Assembly (NCBI RefSeq): GCF_002871795.1
Contig: NZ_PNHL01000007.1
Span: 160,917-197,576, forward strand
Length of the DNA stretch: 36,660 nt
From: Brachybacterium sp. UMB0905
Lineage (GTDB): Bacteria > Actinomycetota > Actinomycetes > Actinomycetales > Dermabacteraceae
Direction: 5' to 3'
In this document: positions 1-9,085 of the stretch, one piece after another
Numbering within the stretch: position 1 is the stretch's first letter
Layout: every line of letters starts with the position of its first letter
The notes under the pieces: model-generated
What the model saw: the letters and a program-made list of their open reading frames with translations, nothing else
Told to the model about the DNA's origin: nothing
The model's database searches: none
Translations under genes and position numbers: made by a program

Positions 1-1
1 T

Positions 2-463
2 GCCCGCGGTGGTGCCTCACGGCAGGTCGATGTGATCGCCGGGGCTGGGGAGGATCTGCGTGAGCACGTGCAGCGCACGGCTGATGACCTGGGGTTGCGC
101 CCGCTGCATTGCGTGCTCGTCGATGAGGCGCAGTTTCTAGAGCCGCACCAGATCGATGACCTGTTCCGGCTCGCCAAGGACGATGGGATCTCCGTGATCT
201 GCTACGGGCTGCGCACCGATTTCCGCACCGCGATGTTTCCCGGGGCGGCACGGCTGTTCGAGCTGGCGGACAACGTGGAGAAGCTGCCGACGATGTGCCG
301 CTGCGGCTCCCAGGCGGAGTTCAACTGTCGCCGCGTGGGCGAGCATTTCGTGTTCGAGGGCGAGCAGGTGGCTATCGACGGCACGGAGGTGACGTACATG
401 TCGCTGTGCGGGCCGTGCTTCATGCAGGAGCAACGTGCTGCCGGGGTACGGGTGCTGGGCTGA
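2..463 (+). CDS. tdk: Thymidine kinase, type II, 3' part only
   Basis: The last 153 residues of a thymidine kinase, which phosphorylates thymidine to dTMP in the salvage pathway. The frame is open to the left edge of the window, so the N-terminus with the ATP-binding P-loop lies outside. Visible are the DEAQF motif carrying the catalytic glutamate (codons near 124-138), the Cys-rich segment MCRCG, and the distal LCGPCF motif; these cysteines match the structural zinc site of the family. The nucleotide-binding lasso is the segment between the two Cys motifs. It ends at TGA 461-463, followed by a hairpin. The internal ATG at 32 lies inside the conserved fold and is not the true start. Confidence 0.93.
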   Translation, partial: ARGGASRQVDVIAGAGEDLREHVQRTADDLGLRPLHCVLVDEAQFLEPHQIDDLFRLAKDDGISVICYGLRTDFRTAMFPGAARLFELADNVEKLPTMCRCGSQAEFNCRRVGEHFVFEGEQVAIDGTEVTYMSLCGPCFMQEQRAAGVRVLG

Positions 464-491
464 GAGCGACCCGCCCCCGGGGATAGCCCGG

Positions 492-521
492 GCCCCCGCC
501 CTCTTACGGGAGGACGGGGGC
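492..521. terminator. Hairpin between convergent genes, likely bidirectional terminator
   Basis: Twelve-base arms (492-503 and 510-521) pair with one mismatch around a 6-base loop. The stem is very GC-rich and sits between the stop codons of the thymidine kinase and the convergent YtxH-like gene. There is no T-run on either side, so it would be a U-poor terminator, as is common in high-GC actinobacteria. Confidence 0.6.
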
Positions 522-541
522 GCGTGCTGCGCGAGGTCAGG

Positions 542-913
542 TCAGGAGCCGAGCGGCTTATCCTCGCCCACCTCGGCGTTGCCGCCGGAGGTTGCGCTGT
601 CCGCGGACTTCTCGGCCAGGTTCTTCTCGTTCTTCGCCTCACCGGTGACACGGTCCTTCGCGGCACCCGCGGCGCTGCTGACCTTCTCCTGCACACCGGC
701 GGCCACGCCGGGAGCCTTGTCCTTCACGGTCTCGGCGGTGTCGTGCGCCACGCGGGTGGCGGTGTCCCGAGCCTGGGCGGCGCGGCGCTGGACCTCGGGG
801 TCGTCGGCCACCTGACGGGCGGTGCGCTCGAGCGACTCGTAGGGGCCGCGGCCGGCGCGGGAGCCGATCACGAAGCCGATGCCGAGCCCGGCCAGGAAGA
901 TGAACTTCTTCAT
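542..913 (-). CDS. YtxH-like small membrane-anchored protein
   Basis: A 123-residue protein with a short hydrophobic N-terminal segment (residues 3-17, FIFLAGLGIGFVIGS) followed directly by a charged, Ala-rich, probably helical tail. This is the layout of the YtxH/general-stress family: one membrane anchor and a cytoplasmic coiled-coil-prone region. The start was set at ATG 913 because AGGAGAG lies a few bases upstream and the hydrophobic segment then begins at residue 3; an in-frame ATG at 952 has no such site. The exact role of the family is unknown. It stands alone, convergent with thymidine kinase and divergent from putA. Family assignment rests on architecture more than on residue identity. 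Confidence 0.7.
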   Translation of the reverse strand: MKKFIFLAGLGIGFVIGSRAGRGPYESLERTARQVADDPEVQRRAAQARDTATRVAHDTAETVKDKAPGVAAGVQEKVSSAAGAAKDRVTGEAKNEKNLAEKSADSATSGGNAEVGEDKPLGS

Positions 914-1115
914 GGTCTCTCTCCTGTGTGAGGTGTCGTGGACCTCATGCATGGTGCCACATCACGGTGAATGACCGGTCAGTTCTCGACCGTCCGGTCC
1001 TGCAGACAGCGCACGCCGGGCGTTGTGCATCAGCGGTGGCGGAGGTCATACGATCGGCCTACCGGCAATGCCGCCGGGCCGCACCCAGCACCATTGCGAT
1101 GAGGAGCAGACAGAG

Positions 1116-4100
1116 TTGTCCATCCAGAGCACCTCCCCCCGTCCCACTGACCCGGCTGCCCCGCAGCTGCCGAGCCCCGAGGAGGTCGCCGAACAGGTGC
1201 ACCGCTGGGTGGACGCCGCCGCGATGCGGCCGGTGCCCGGGCAGGCGAAGATGCTCTCTGATCTGCTGCAGGACCCCCAGGGGCTGGACTTCACCCTCGC
1301 CTTCGTGGATCGGGTGATCCGACCGGAGGATCCACGGGCCGCTGCGGTGGAGCTGCGTCGCCTGGCACAGAACCCGCCATCGTTCCTGCCGGCGGCCCTG
1401 CGCCGCGTGGTGGCTCTGGGCGGCGCCGCCTCACAGCTGGCCCCGCACCTCGTCGTCCCCACCGCGCAGGCGGTCATGCGCCGCATGGTGGGGCATCTGA
1501 TCCTCGATGCGCGGCCCCGCCAGCTGGGCAGCTCGATCGAGCGCCTGACCCGTGATGGCACCACCTTGAACATCAACCTGCTGGGTGAGGCAGTGCTGGG
1601 CGCGCAGGAGGCGGCGCGGCGCATGGAGGGCGTGACCGAGCTCGTGGCCCGCGACGATGTGGACTACGTGTCCATCAAGGTGTCCTCGCTGGTGGACCAT
1701 CTGCCGCTGTGGGCGGCACGGGAGACGGTCGATCACATCGAAGAGAAGCTGGTGCCGCTGTACCTCGCGGCCGCCCGCACCTCACCGGCCACGTTCCTGA
1801 ACATGGACATGGAGGAGTACCGGGATCTGGAGCTGACGCTGCAGGTGTTCGAGCGTCTGCTGGCACGGCCGGAGCTCACCGATCTGCCGATGGGCATTGT
1901 GCTGCAGGCGTACCTGCCCGATGCGCCGGGAGCCATGGCGCGCCTGCGCGAGCTGGCCGAGCGCCGAGTGGCCGCCGGGGGCGCGCCGATCAAGGTGCGC
2001 CTGGTCAAGGGCGCGAACCTGGCGATGGAGCGGGTGGATGCCTCGGTGCATGGGTGGCCGCTCGCGACGCTGGGCAGCAAGGAGGAGTCCGACGCCCAGT
2101 ACAAGCGCATGCTCATCGAGGCGGTGGATCCTGAGCGGTTGCAGGCGGTGCACCTGGGCATCGCCGGGCACAACCTGTTCGATGTCGCGTTCGCGCATCT
2201 GCTGATGCAGCGCCGCGGCATCCCGGCCGGTCCCGGGCACGGCATCGAGTTCGAGATGCTCGCAGGGATGGCCCCTGGGCAGCAGGCGGTGGTGCGCGAG
2301 GCGACCGGGACGATGCGGCTGTATGTGCCGATCGTGCATCCGGACCACTTCGATGTGGCGGTCTCCTACCTGGTGCGGCGCCTGGAGGAGAACGCCTCCT
2401 CGCAGAACTTCCTGTCCGCGGCGTTCCAGCTGGACTCCTCCGCGGAGCTGTTCGCGCGCGAGCAGGGACGTTTCGAGCAGGCCCTGCAGCGGGCCCTCAG
2501 CGAGGTATCCGCGCCCACCCATCGGGGGCAGGACCGCCTGGCGGAAGTTCCCCGCGACGGCGCGATCACCCTGGGGGATCCGGCGCTGCCGACGGTGCCC
2601 GGCGCATTCAGCAACACCCCCGATACGGACCTGTCCACCCCGGCGAACCAGGAGTGGGCCGAGCAGATCACCCGCCGGATCCGCGGTTCGCAGGCCGGTG
2701 TGGAGCGGATCGAGCGGGCACGGCTGACGAGCACCGACGAGGTGGATGCGGCGATCACAGCAGCCCTGCAGGCGCAGCAGGAGTGGCAGGCGCTCCCGGT
2801 GTCCGAACGCGCGGAGGTGCTGCGGCGCATCGCCGGGGTGATGGCGGGCAGCCGCGCGCTGCTGCTCGAAGTCGCGGCAGCGGAGACCGGTAAGACCCTC
2901 GAGCAGGGCGACCCAGAGGTGTCCGAGGCGATCGACTTCGCCCTGTACTACGCCGAGCAGGCCGAGCGCCTGGCCGAGCACGGCGAAGTGGAGTTCACCC
3001 CGCGGCCGCTCACGCTCGTGACGCCGCCATGGAACTTCCCGCTCGCGATCCCGACAGGCGGGGCGCTGGCCGCGCTGGTGACCGGCAGCGCGGTGATCAT
3101 GAAGCCGGCTCCGCAGGCCCGCCGCTGCGGCGCGGTGCTCGCGGAGCTGTTCGAGCGCGCCGGGGTGCCCGCGGGAGTGTTCACCCTGGTGGATGTGCCC
3201 GAAGATGAGGTGGGGCAGGCCCTGATCTCCGACCCGCGGATCGATCAGCTGATCCTCACCGGTGCTTCGGACACCGCGGCGCTGTTCGCCTCGTGGCGTC
3301 CCGAACTGCGGATCCTCGCCGAGACCAGCGGCAAGAACGCCATCATCGTCACGCCCCAGGCAGATCTGGACCTGGCGGCTCGGGATGTGGCCTTGAGCGC
3401 CTTCGGGCATGCCGGGCAGAAGTGCTCGGCCGCCTCACTCGTGATCACGGTCGGATCAGTGACGCGCTCGCGGCGCTTCGCGGCGCAGCTGGCCGATGCG
3501 GTGCTCAGCACCCACGTGGGGCACCCGACGGACCCGACGGCGCAGATGGGCCCGGTCATCGAGCCGCCCGGGGACAAGCTGCACAGCGGCCTCACGGAGC
3601 TGGGTGAGGGCGAGGAGTGGCTCTCACGGCCACGGGCGCTGGATGAGTCAGGGCGTCTGTTCTCCCCGGGCGTGCGCTCCGGGGTGCAGGAGGGATCCGC
3701 GTTCCATCTCACCGAGTACTTCGGGCCGGTGCTGGGCATGATCCATGCGGACACGCTCGAGGATGCGGTGCGGATCCAGAACGGCACCGCCTATGGCCTG
3801 ACCGCGGGCCTGCATTCCCTCGAGCCGGCGGAGATCGCCTGGTGGACCGAGCATGTGCAGGCCGGCAACCTGTATGTCAACCGCGGGATCACCGGCGCGA
3901 TCGTGCAGCGGCAGCCCTTCGGCGGGTGGAAGCGCTCGGCGATCGGGCAGACCGCGAAGGCCGGGGGCCCCAACTACCTGGTGCACCTCATGGAGGGAGC
4001 CGATGCCGCAGCACTGCCGGACCGCGAGCAGGATGGCGAGCAGTGGCTGGCCGCCGCCCGGCATTCGGATCGCGAGCACATGGCGGGCCTGTTCGCCCCG

Positions 4101-4589
4101 CGCGATGAGCAGGACCTGCACGGGGAGATCAATGTGCTGCGCTACCTGCCGCTGCCGGTCCTGGTCCGTGCCGCCGCGGGGACGAGCGCGATCGAGCTGC
4201 GGCGCGTGCTGCATGCTGCGGCGACCACAGGCGCTGAGGTGGAGGTGTCGGTGGCCGACGCTGCCCTGCACGGTGTTGCGCTCGGTGCCGAAATCCCCCA
4301 GCAGCGAGTGCGGGTCGAGGACGCAGCCACGTTCGCCGGTCGCATCGGCGGGATCGAGCAGTCGCGGGTGCGGCTGATCGGCGAGGCCGATCCGCAGCTG
4401 CGGGCGGCGCTCGCCGAGCGGGTGGAGGTCGCGCTGTTCTCCGGTCCGGTGCTCGCCACGGGGCGGGTGGAGCTGCTGAGCTTCCTGCGGGAGCAGGCGA
4501 TCAGCGCCACGAACCACCGCTACGGCAATGCGCTGCCGCATCGGCTGGACCTCACGGGCGGAAAGGGTTTCGCGCGCGGGCGGGCCTGA
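1116..4589 (+). CDS. putA: Bifunctional proline dehydrogenase / glutamate-semialdehyde dehydrogenase PutA
   Basis: Oxidises proline to glutamate in two steps. The proline dehydrogenase domain (about residues 110-450) shows the FAD-barrel motifs KVRLVKGAN, HNLFDVAF and the C-terminal YLVRRLEENA helix that binds proline. The aldehyde dehydrogenase domain (about 550-1000) has the PPWNFP motif, general-base Glu736 in ETSGKN and nucleophile Cys770 in GQKCSAAS. About 150 further residues follow, as in long (type B) PutA proteins with a C-terminal ALDH-like flap. There is no N-terminal ribbon-helix-helix domain, so it should not repress its own gene. I chose TTG 1116 (1157 aa) because GAGGAG (1101-1106) is 9 bases upstream; upstream in-frame ATGs at 1023 and 1068 add residues with no family character. 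It is transcribed alone. Confidence 0.93.
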   Translation: MSIQSTSPRPTDPAAPQLPSPEEVAEQVHRWVDAAAMRPVPGQAKMLSDLLQDPQGLDFTLAFVDRVIRPEDPRAAAVELRRLAQNPPSFLPAALRRVVALGGAASQLAPHLVVPTAQAVMRRMVGHLILDARPRQLGSSIERLTRDGTTLNINLLGEAVLGAQEAARRMEGVTELVARDDVDYVSIKVSSLVDHLPLWAARETVDHIEEKLVPLYLAAARTSPATFLNMDMEEYRDLELTLQVFERLLARPELTDLPMGIVLQAYLPDAPGAMARLRELAERRVAAGGAPIKVRLVKGANLAMERVDASVHGWPLATLGSKEESDAQYKRMLIEAVDPERLQAVHLGIAGHNLFDVAFAHLLMQRRGIPAGPGHGIEFEMLAGMAPGQQAVVREATGTMRLYVPIVHPDHFDVAVSYLVRRLEENASSQNFLSAAFQLDSSAELFAREQGRFEQALQRALSEVSAPTHRGQDRLAEVPRDGAITLGDPALPTVPGAFSNTPDTDLSTPANQEWAEQITRRIRGSQAGVERIERARLTSTDEVDAAITAALQAQQEWQALPVSERAEVLRRIAGVMAGSRALLLEVAAAETGKTLEQGDPEVSEAIDFALYYAEQAERLAEHGEVEFTPRPLTLVTPPWNFPLAIPTGGALAALVTGSAVIMKPAPQARRCGAVLAELFERAGVPAGVFTLVDVPEDEVGQALISDPRIDQLILTGASDTAALFASWRPELRILAETSGKNAIIVTPQADLDLAARDVALSAFGHAGQKCSAASLVITVGSVTRSRRFAAQLADAVLSTHVGHPTDPTAQMGPVIEPPGDKLHSGLTELGEGEEWLSRPRALDESGRLFSPGVRSGVQEGSAFHLTEYFGPVLGMIHADTLEDAVRIQNGTAYGLTAGLHSLEPAEIAWWTEHVQAGNLYVNRGITGAIVQRQPFGGWKRSAIGQTAKAGGPNYLVHLMEGADAAALPDREQDGEQWLAAARHSDREHMAGLFAPRDEQDLHGEINVLRYLPLPVLVRAAAGTSAIELRRVLHAAATTGAEVEVSVADAALHGVALGAEIPQQRVRVEDAATFAGRIGGIEQSRVRLIGEADPQLRAALAERVEVALFSGPVLATGRVELLSFLREQAISATNHRYGNALPHRLDLTGGKGFARGRA

Positions 4590-4650
4590 GCAGGCGAGCG
4601 TGCGCCGTGCTGCATCGGGGATGGTGGGTGCGCTGGGTCACAGGGTTCGG

Positions 4651-4656
4651 TAGCGT
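4651..4656 (+). promoter_or_regulatory. Putative -10 box (TAGCGT) for the GH76 gene
   Basis: TAGCGT fits the TANNNT actinobacterial -10 pattern and lies 39 bases before the start codon. A GAGGTG ribosome-binding site (4683-4688) lies between. The same hexamer occurs before two other genes here (12209 and 20395). No convincing -35 is visible. Confidence 0.4.
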
Positions 4657-4695
4657 AGTGCGCCACCGTTCCCGAGCACACCGAGGTGTTTCCTC

Positions 4696-5967
4696 ATGAC
4701 CTCTCCCCGTCGTCGCACGCTGCTCACCGCGGGCCTGACCGGAACGGCGGCGGTCGTCGCGGTCCCGTCTGCCCTGGCCTCTTCGTCCGGAAGGATTTCC
4801 CCCGTCGTGAATCAGTCCCCCGCTCCCGCCGGCCCTCTGACCCCGCACCAGGAGCGGGAGCGGGTGCTCGCTGCCGTCCGCGCGCTGCTGACGTACTTCC
4901 GGGCGGAGAACGACCCGGACATGCTCATCGAGCGCTACCCGCGGCAAGAGGACGACCCGGAGTTCTCCTATGTATGGCCGCTCGGCCAGGGCGCTGCGGG
5001 CATCACGGAGGCGCGGGCCGCGATCGAGGGCCCCGGCCCACAGATCGACACCGGGGACCTGGATCTCGCCGCCGCGGAGGCGGCGATGGAGCGGGCCCAT
5101 GAGCACTACTGGTACCCCGAAGGCGGGACGACGGGACTGCCCGGCTACACCGCGGCGACGAACTCCGAGCAGGGCGCTCACGGTGACTTCTTCTATGACG
5201 ACAACGACTGGATCGCGCTGCTGGAGATCGAGAAGCACCTGCTGAGCGGCGGGGCCATGGGCGATCTGGACCGGGTGGGCGAGCTGCTGGAGCTGTTCCG
5301 CTCCGGGGAGTCCACCGACCCGGATCTCGCCTCCCCCGGCGGCATCTTCTGGACCCAGGGTGACTGGAACGAGGACCGCAACACGGTCACGGTCTTCCCT
5401 TCAGCCAAGGTCGCGCTGCGCTGGCATCAGCTGACCGGCCAGGAGCAGGCGCTCGGGGATGCGCTGCGCTGGATGGCCTGGGGCCGGGACACGCTGCTGG
5501 CGCCGAACGGCCTGTTCTGGGACAACATCAAGCCCGATGGGAACATCGACCGCACCCACTGGACCTACAACCAGGGCGTGCCGCTGGGCACCGAAGTTCT
5601 CGCCTACGAGATCACCGGCGAGAAGACCCATCGGCAGAACGCCCTGGATCTGGTGGAGGCGATCATCGCCTTCTACAAGCCCTTCGAAGAGGGTGGGCCG
5701 CTGGATGACCAGCCGATCCAGTTCAACGCGATCCTCATGTCGAACCTGCTGTACGCCGAGTCGGTGCTGGGAGGCCGGGCGCAGGGCAAGAAGATCGTGG
5801 ACGCCTACGCCGAGCGGCTGTGGGCTCATCGCCGTGATCCGGAGACGAACCTCGTGATCAAGTCGCGGGAGACGGATATCGGCACGCATCTGCTGGACCA
5901 GGGCGGGTTCACGCGCGCCCTGGCGCTCGCGGCGATGCCGCGCCCGCTCTGGCAGCACCTGAGCTGA
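4696..5967 (+). CDS. Secreted glycoside hydrolase family 76 (alpha-1,6-mannanase-like)
   Basis: A 423-residue exported protein. The N-terminus has SPRRRTLLTAG, a twin-arginine (Tat) signal with a hydrophobic stretch and an Ala-Leu-Ala cleavage site near residue 29. The rest fits the GH76 (alpha/alpha)6 barrel: YDDNDW at 167-172 contains the adjacent Asp pair that acts as nucleophile and acid/base, with GIFWTQGDWNEDRNT and NGLFWDNIK further on. Known family members cut alpha-1,6-mannan backbones, such as those of yeast cell walls or actinobacterial lipoglycans. Transcribed alone, ending before the 50-bp palindrome. The family call is firm; the substrate is inferred. Confidence 0.85.
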   Translation: MTSPRRRTLLTAGLTGTAAVVAVPSALASSSGRISPVVNQSPAPAGPLTPHQERERVLAAVRALLTYFRAENDPDMLIERYPRQEDDPEFSYVWPLGQGAAGITEARAAIEGPGPQIDTGDLDLAAAEAAMERAHEHYWYPEGGTTGLPGYTAATNSEQGAHGDFFYDDNDWIALLEIEKHLLSGGAMGDLDRVGELLELFRSGESTDPDLASPGGIFWTQGDWNEDRNTVTVFPSAKVALRWHQLTGQEQALGDALRWMAWGRDTLLAPNGLFWDNIKPDGNIDRTHWTYNQGVPLGTEVLAYEITGEKTHRQNALDLVEAIIAFYKPFEEGGPLDDQPIQFNAILMSNLLYAESVLGGRAQGKKIVDAYAERLWAHRRDPETNLVIKSRETDIGTHLLDQGGFTRALALAAMPRPLWQHLS

Positions 5968-6018
5968 GGCCCCGCGCCCCGGCACTCTTCACGAGGTACC
6001 TCGCCACCACCCCTCACA

Positions 6019-6068
6019 ACGTTTTCGGCTCCTGCGTTCCAGATCTGGAACGCAGGAGCCGAAAACGT
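6019..6068. repeat. Perfect 50-bp palindrome between convergent genes
   Basis: Two 25-base arms are exactly complementary and meet at AGATCT (6041-6046), with no spacer. It lies between the stops of the GH76 gene (5967) and the pyrophosphorylase gene (6086). As RNA it would be a very stable hairpin on either strand. The short T-run is in the 5' arm and the A-run in the 3' arm, the reverse of a classic bidirectional intrinsic terminator. It may still end transcription, or it may be a repeated element or a protein-binding site. Confidence 0.9.
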
Positions 6069-6085
6069 GCACCGGGGCCCCGGGG

Positions 6086-7471
6086 TCAGCTCACGGCAGT
6101 GCCGATGCGGGCGCCCTCGGGCACCTCGCCGCCCTCGGGGCCGAGCACCGCCTCACCCACCACGGCGACGTCGGCGCCGAAGGTCCAGTCGCCCTGGACA
6201 TCGAGGCTCGAGGCCTCCTTCAGCGAGGGGATGCCGTGGGGGAAACGGGGCTCGAAATCGCCAATGAGCTTGTAGTGGTCGGCGGCAAGCGTGACGGTCG
6301 GCACGGTATCCACCTGCTTCACGAGCGCCACCCGCTCATCGAGGCGGTAGGCGTCCGAGCGCACCAGCAGCAGGTCGCTCGTGGCCTTGACCGGCAGGAA
6401 CCGATCGCGGTCCACCACGATCGCGGTGGCGCCGTCGAACACCTCGATCGCCGCGCCCATGGCAGATTCGATCTGGTAGACCGGCGTGGAGGACTTGTCC
6501 GCGGGGTCGACGGTCTTCTCGTTGCGGATCAGCGGCAGGCCCATCACCCCGTCCCGCTGAGCCAGGATCTCGGCCAGCTGCTCGAGGTCCCACCACAGGT
6601 TGTTGGTGTGGAAGTAGGGGTGGCGGTGCTCGTCGGTGAAGTAGTCCATCTCCTCCGCCGGGGTCTGCGCGGTGTCGCGCAGGATGAGCCGACCATCGCT
6701 CTTGCGCACCGCGAGGTGCCCGCCCTTGCGATCGGCGGGGGTGCGGCGGCACAGCTCAGCGGCGTACGGCGCGCCGGTGGAGGCGAACCAGGCGGCGATC
6801 ACGGGGTTCGGCACGGTGCCGAGGTTGTCGGAGTTGGAGACGGAGGCGTACTTGAAGCCGGCATCCAGCAGCTTCTGCAGCACCCCGGAGGTCTGCAGGG
6901 CGGTGTAGATGTCCCCGTGGCCGGGCGGGCACCACTCGAGGTCCTGGTCCGCCTCCCAGGTGACGGGCATGAGGTCATCGGTGCGGAGCTTCGGCTCCTT
7001 GTTCTGCAAGAAGTCCAGCGGGAGGTCCCCGACGGGCAGGTCTGGGTACTTGGCGAGCACCGCGAGGGTGTCCTCGCGGGTGCGGAAGGAGTTCATGAAC
7101 AGCAGCGGCAGGCGAGAGTTCGTGCCGCGGCGGGCGGCGAGGACCTGCTCGACGATGATGTCCAGGAAGCTCTTGCCGTCCCGCACCGGCAGCAGGGACT
7201 TGGCCTTATCCAGGCCCATCGAGGTGCCGAGCCCGCCGTTGAGGTTGATGATGGCGAGCTGATCGAAGACCTTCTTCGCCTGCGCGACGTCGATCTTCAC
7301 ATCCTCAAGTTTCGGCGGGTCGAGGTACGGCTCGATCGTGTCCTCGGGGATCGTGCCGGTCACGCCCTCCTCGAGCTGACCGTAGTAGTGGGAAAAGACG
7401 TCGATGGCGGTCTGCGGAACGCCTGCGTCGGCCATCTTCTGCTGTGCTGTGGAGAGTCCGTCGGTGCTCAT
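6086..7471 (-). CDS. UTP-glucose-1-phosphate uridylyltransferase, eukaryotic-type (UDPGP family)
   Basis: Makes UDP-glucose from UTP and glucose-1-phosphate, feeding polysaccharide, glycolipid and trehalose synthesis. The 461-residue protein has the nucleotide-binding loop NLNGGLGTSMG (about 76-86) followed by DKAKSLLPV, the central HTNNLWW segment, and a C-terminal beta-helix-like region (about 400-461). It belongs to the UGP family typical of eukaryotes and some actinobacteria, not the shorter bacterial GalU. Its ATG (7469-7471) overlaps the TGA of the upstream ABC-F gene by four bases, which predicts translational coupling. The start is fixed by this overlap and the conserved N-terminal helix. 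It ends next to the palindrome. Confidence 0.93.
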   Translation of the reverse strand: MSTDGLSTAQQKMADAGVPQTAIDVFSHYYGQLEEGVTGTIPEDTIEPYLDPPKLEDVKIDVAQAKKVFDQLAIINLNGGLGTSMGLDKAKSLLPVRDGKSFLDIIVEQVLAARRGTNSRLPLLFMNSFRTREDTLAVLAKYPDLPVGDLPLDFLQNKEPKLRTDDLMPVTWEADQDLEWCPPGHGDIYTALQTSGVLQKLLDAGFKYASVSNSDNLGTVPNPVIAAWFASTGAPYAAELCRRTPADRKGGHLAVRKSDGRLILRDTAQTPAEEMDYFTDEHRHPYFHTNNLWWDLEQLAEILAQRDGVMGLPLIRNEKTVDPADKSSTPVYQIESAMGAAIEVFDGATAIVVDRDRFLPVKATSDLLLVRSDAYRLDERVALVKQVDTVPTVTLAADHYKLIGDFEPRFPHGIPSLKEASSLDVQGDWTFGADVAVVGEAVLGPEGGEVPEGARIGTAVS

Positions 7472-9075
7472 GCCGACAGGGTATCGGGGGTGAGCTCGAG
7501 CCGCGGCGAGCACGCCAGTGCGCGCAGCACCGACCGGTCGTGGGTGGCGATCACCACGGCCGCCGGTGTCGCCTCCAGCGCGACCAGGAGGTCGTCGACC
7601 CCGCTGATGCCCAGATGGTTGGTGGGCTCGTCCAGCAGCAGCACATCGGGGCGCTGGGCGAACAGCCGCGCCAGGGCCCGTCGGCGTCGCTCCCCCGGGC
7701 TGCCCCGGTGTTCGCTCGGACCGCCGCGGCCACGTTCCGGGCCACCCCGGTGAGGATGCTGGTCGAGGTGGACGGTCTCGTCCTCCTGTGCCAGGTACCC
7801 GATCCGGGCCCCGCCCAGGACGCGCACCGTGCCGGCATCGGGTTCGAGAGCACCGGCGAGCACGCGCAGCAGCGTGGTCTTGCCCGCCCCGTTGGGGCCG
7901 ACGACCAGCAGCCGGCCCCCGCCCTCCAGGCGCAGGGTGGTCTCGGCCAGGCGCGGCGGCGTGCCTGGCTGGTCCCGCTCCACTCGTATGCCGTCGGCGC
8001 GCAGCAGCGGCTTGCCGGTCGGCGTGACGCTGACGGGCAGGCTCAGCCGCGGCGGGGGCGGCGGGACGTCGAGCCGATGCTTCTCCAGACGATCGATGCG
8101 CTCGTTCATGGCGCGCACCACGCCGGGTGCACGTGACTGCCGCTGGTGCTTGCCGGTGCCCTTGTCGGGCCGCCACCCGGTGGAGAGCCGCGCCCGGGCG
8201 GCCTCGGCCTGTCCCTGCAGGCGCGTGTGCTCCTCCTGCTGGGCGCGGTAGGCGTCCTCCCATGCTGCGCGATGGCGCCGCCGGGTCTCCTGCCACGTGT
8301 CGATCCCGCCGGTGACCAGCAGCGGCGGGCCGTCCATGGTGGGGTCCAGGTCCAGGAACGCGGTGGCGACGTCGGCCAATAGGGCCCGGTCGTGCGAGAC
8401 GATCGCGGTGGCCCCGTGGTGCTCGCGCAGGGTGCGGGTCAGGTGCTCCAGACCGCGTGCGTCGAGGTGGTTGGTCGGCTCGTCCAGCAGCAGGATGTCC
8501 TCCCTGGCGGCGATCACCCCGGCCAGGCGCACGCGGTAGCGCTGCCCCACCGAGAGCGTGGACAGGGGGCGGCTGCGGTCGGTGATGGCACCGACCTCCT
8601 CCAGTGAGACCTCGAGCCGGCGCCCCGCGTCCCAGGCATCCAGGGCGGAGGCGGCCGCGAGCGCCTCGTCGTAGCGACGACTCGCCGCCGGGCCGGTGTC
8701 TTCGGTGAGGGCCTGGGCAGCGCGGTCCATCTCGTCCAGTGCTGCGAGAGGGCGGGCCAGCAGGTGGTCCAGGAGGTCGCCGATGGTCAGGGCGCTGCCA
8801 TCGGTCGCGGCGGTGGTGGGGAGCTCCTGGCGCACGATGCCGAGCGAGCCGTGTCGCTCCACGGTCCCGGCATCGGGCTCCAGGTCTCCGGCCAGGGCGT
8901 CGAGCAGGGTGGTCTTGCCCCGGCCGTTCTCCCCGACCACGGCGAGGGAGTCGCCGGGTGCGAGGGTGAGGTCGATGTCGCGCAGGATGACGCGGCCGTC
9001 TTGTGCCAGGCGCAGGCCGCGGGCGCGGAGATGAGCGGTGCCGGTGGTGGGCAGGGGGTGGGTGAGAGAGGACAT
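7468..9075 (-). CDS. ABC-F family ATPase, ribosome-protection type
   Basis: A soluble 535-residue protein with two ABC domains and no membrane segments, the layout of ABC-F factors that act on the ribosome; some give resistance to macrolides, lincosamides or related drugs. Domain 1 has Walker A GENGRGKT (48-55), signature LSVGQ and Walker B LLLDEPTNHLD. The inter-domain linker is Arg/Gln-rich. Domain 2 has Walker A GPNGAGKT, a divergent signature SPGERRRR and a second LLLDEPTNHL. ATG 9075 was chosen over GTG 9102 because GGAAG sits 7 bases upstream. A possible leader peptide and hairpins precede it. It overlaps the UGP gene downstream. A resistance role is inference. Confidence 0.88.
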   Translation of the reverse strand: MSSLTHPLPTTGTAHLRARGLRLAQDGRVILRDIDLTLAPGDSLAVVGENGRGKTTLLDALAGDLEPDAGTVERHGSLGIVRQELPTTAATDGSALTIGDLLDHLLARPLAALDEMDRAAQALTEDTGPAASRRYDEALAAASALDAWDAGRRLEVSLEEVGAITDRSRPLSTLSVGQRYRVRLAGVIAAREDILLLDEPTNHLDARGLEHLTRTLREHHGATAIVSHDRALLADVATAFLDLDPTMDGPPLLVTGGIDTWQETRRRHRAAWEDAYRAQQEEHTRLQGQAEAARARLSTGWRPDKGTGKHQRQSRAPGVVRAMNERIDRLEKHRLDVPPPPPRLSLPVSVTPTGKPLLRADGIRVERDQPGTPPRLAETTLRLEGGGRLLVVGPNGAGKTTLLRVLAGALEPDAGTVRVLGGARIGYLAQEDETVHLDQHPHRGGPERGRGGPSEHRGSPGERRRRALARLFAQRPDVLLLDEPTNHLGISGVDDLLVALEATPAAVVIATHDRSVLRALACSPRLELTPDTLSA

Positions 9076-9085
9076 GTCGTCGCTT

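Noticed and set aside
1782..3410. 542-codon open frame antisense to putA
   Set aside because: Same artefact; the plus-strand PutA motifs span the whole stretch.
6236..7753. Plus-strand open frame of about 500 codons opposite the UGP gene
   Set aside because: The minus strand carries a complete, conserved enzyme; the plus frame shows no domain.
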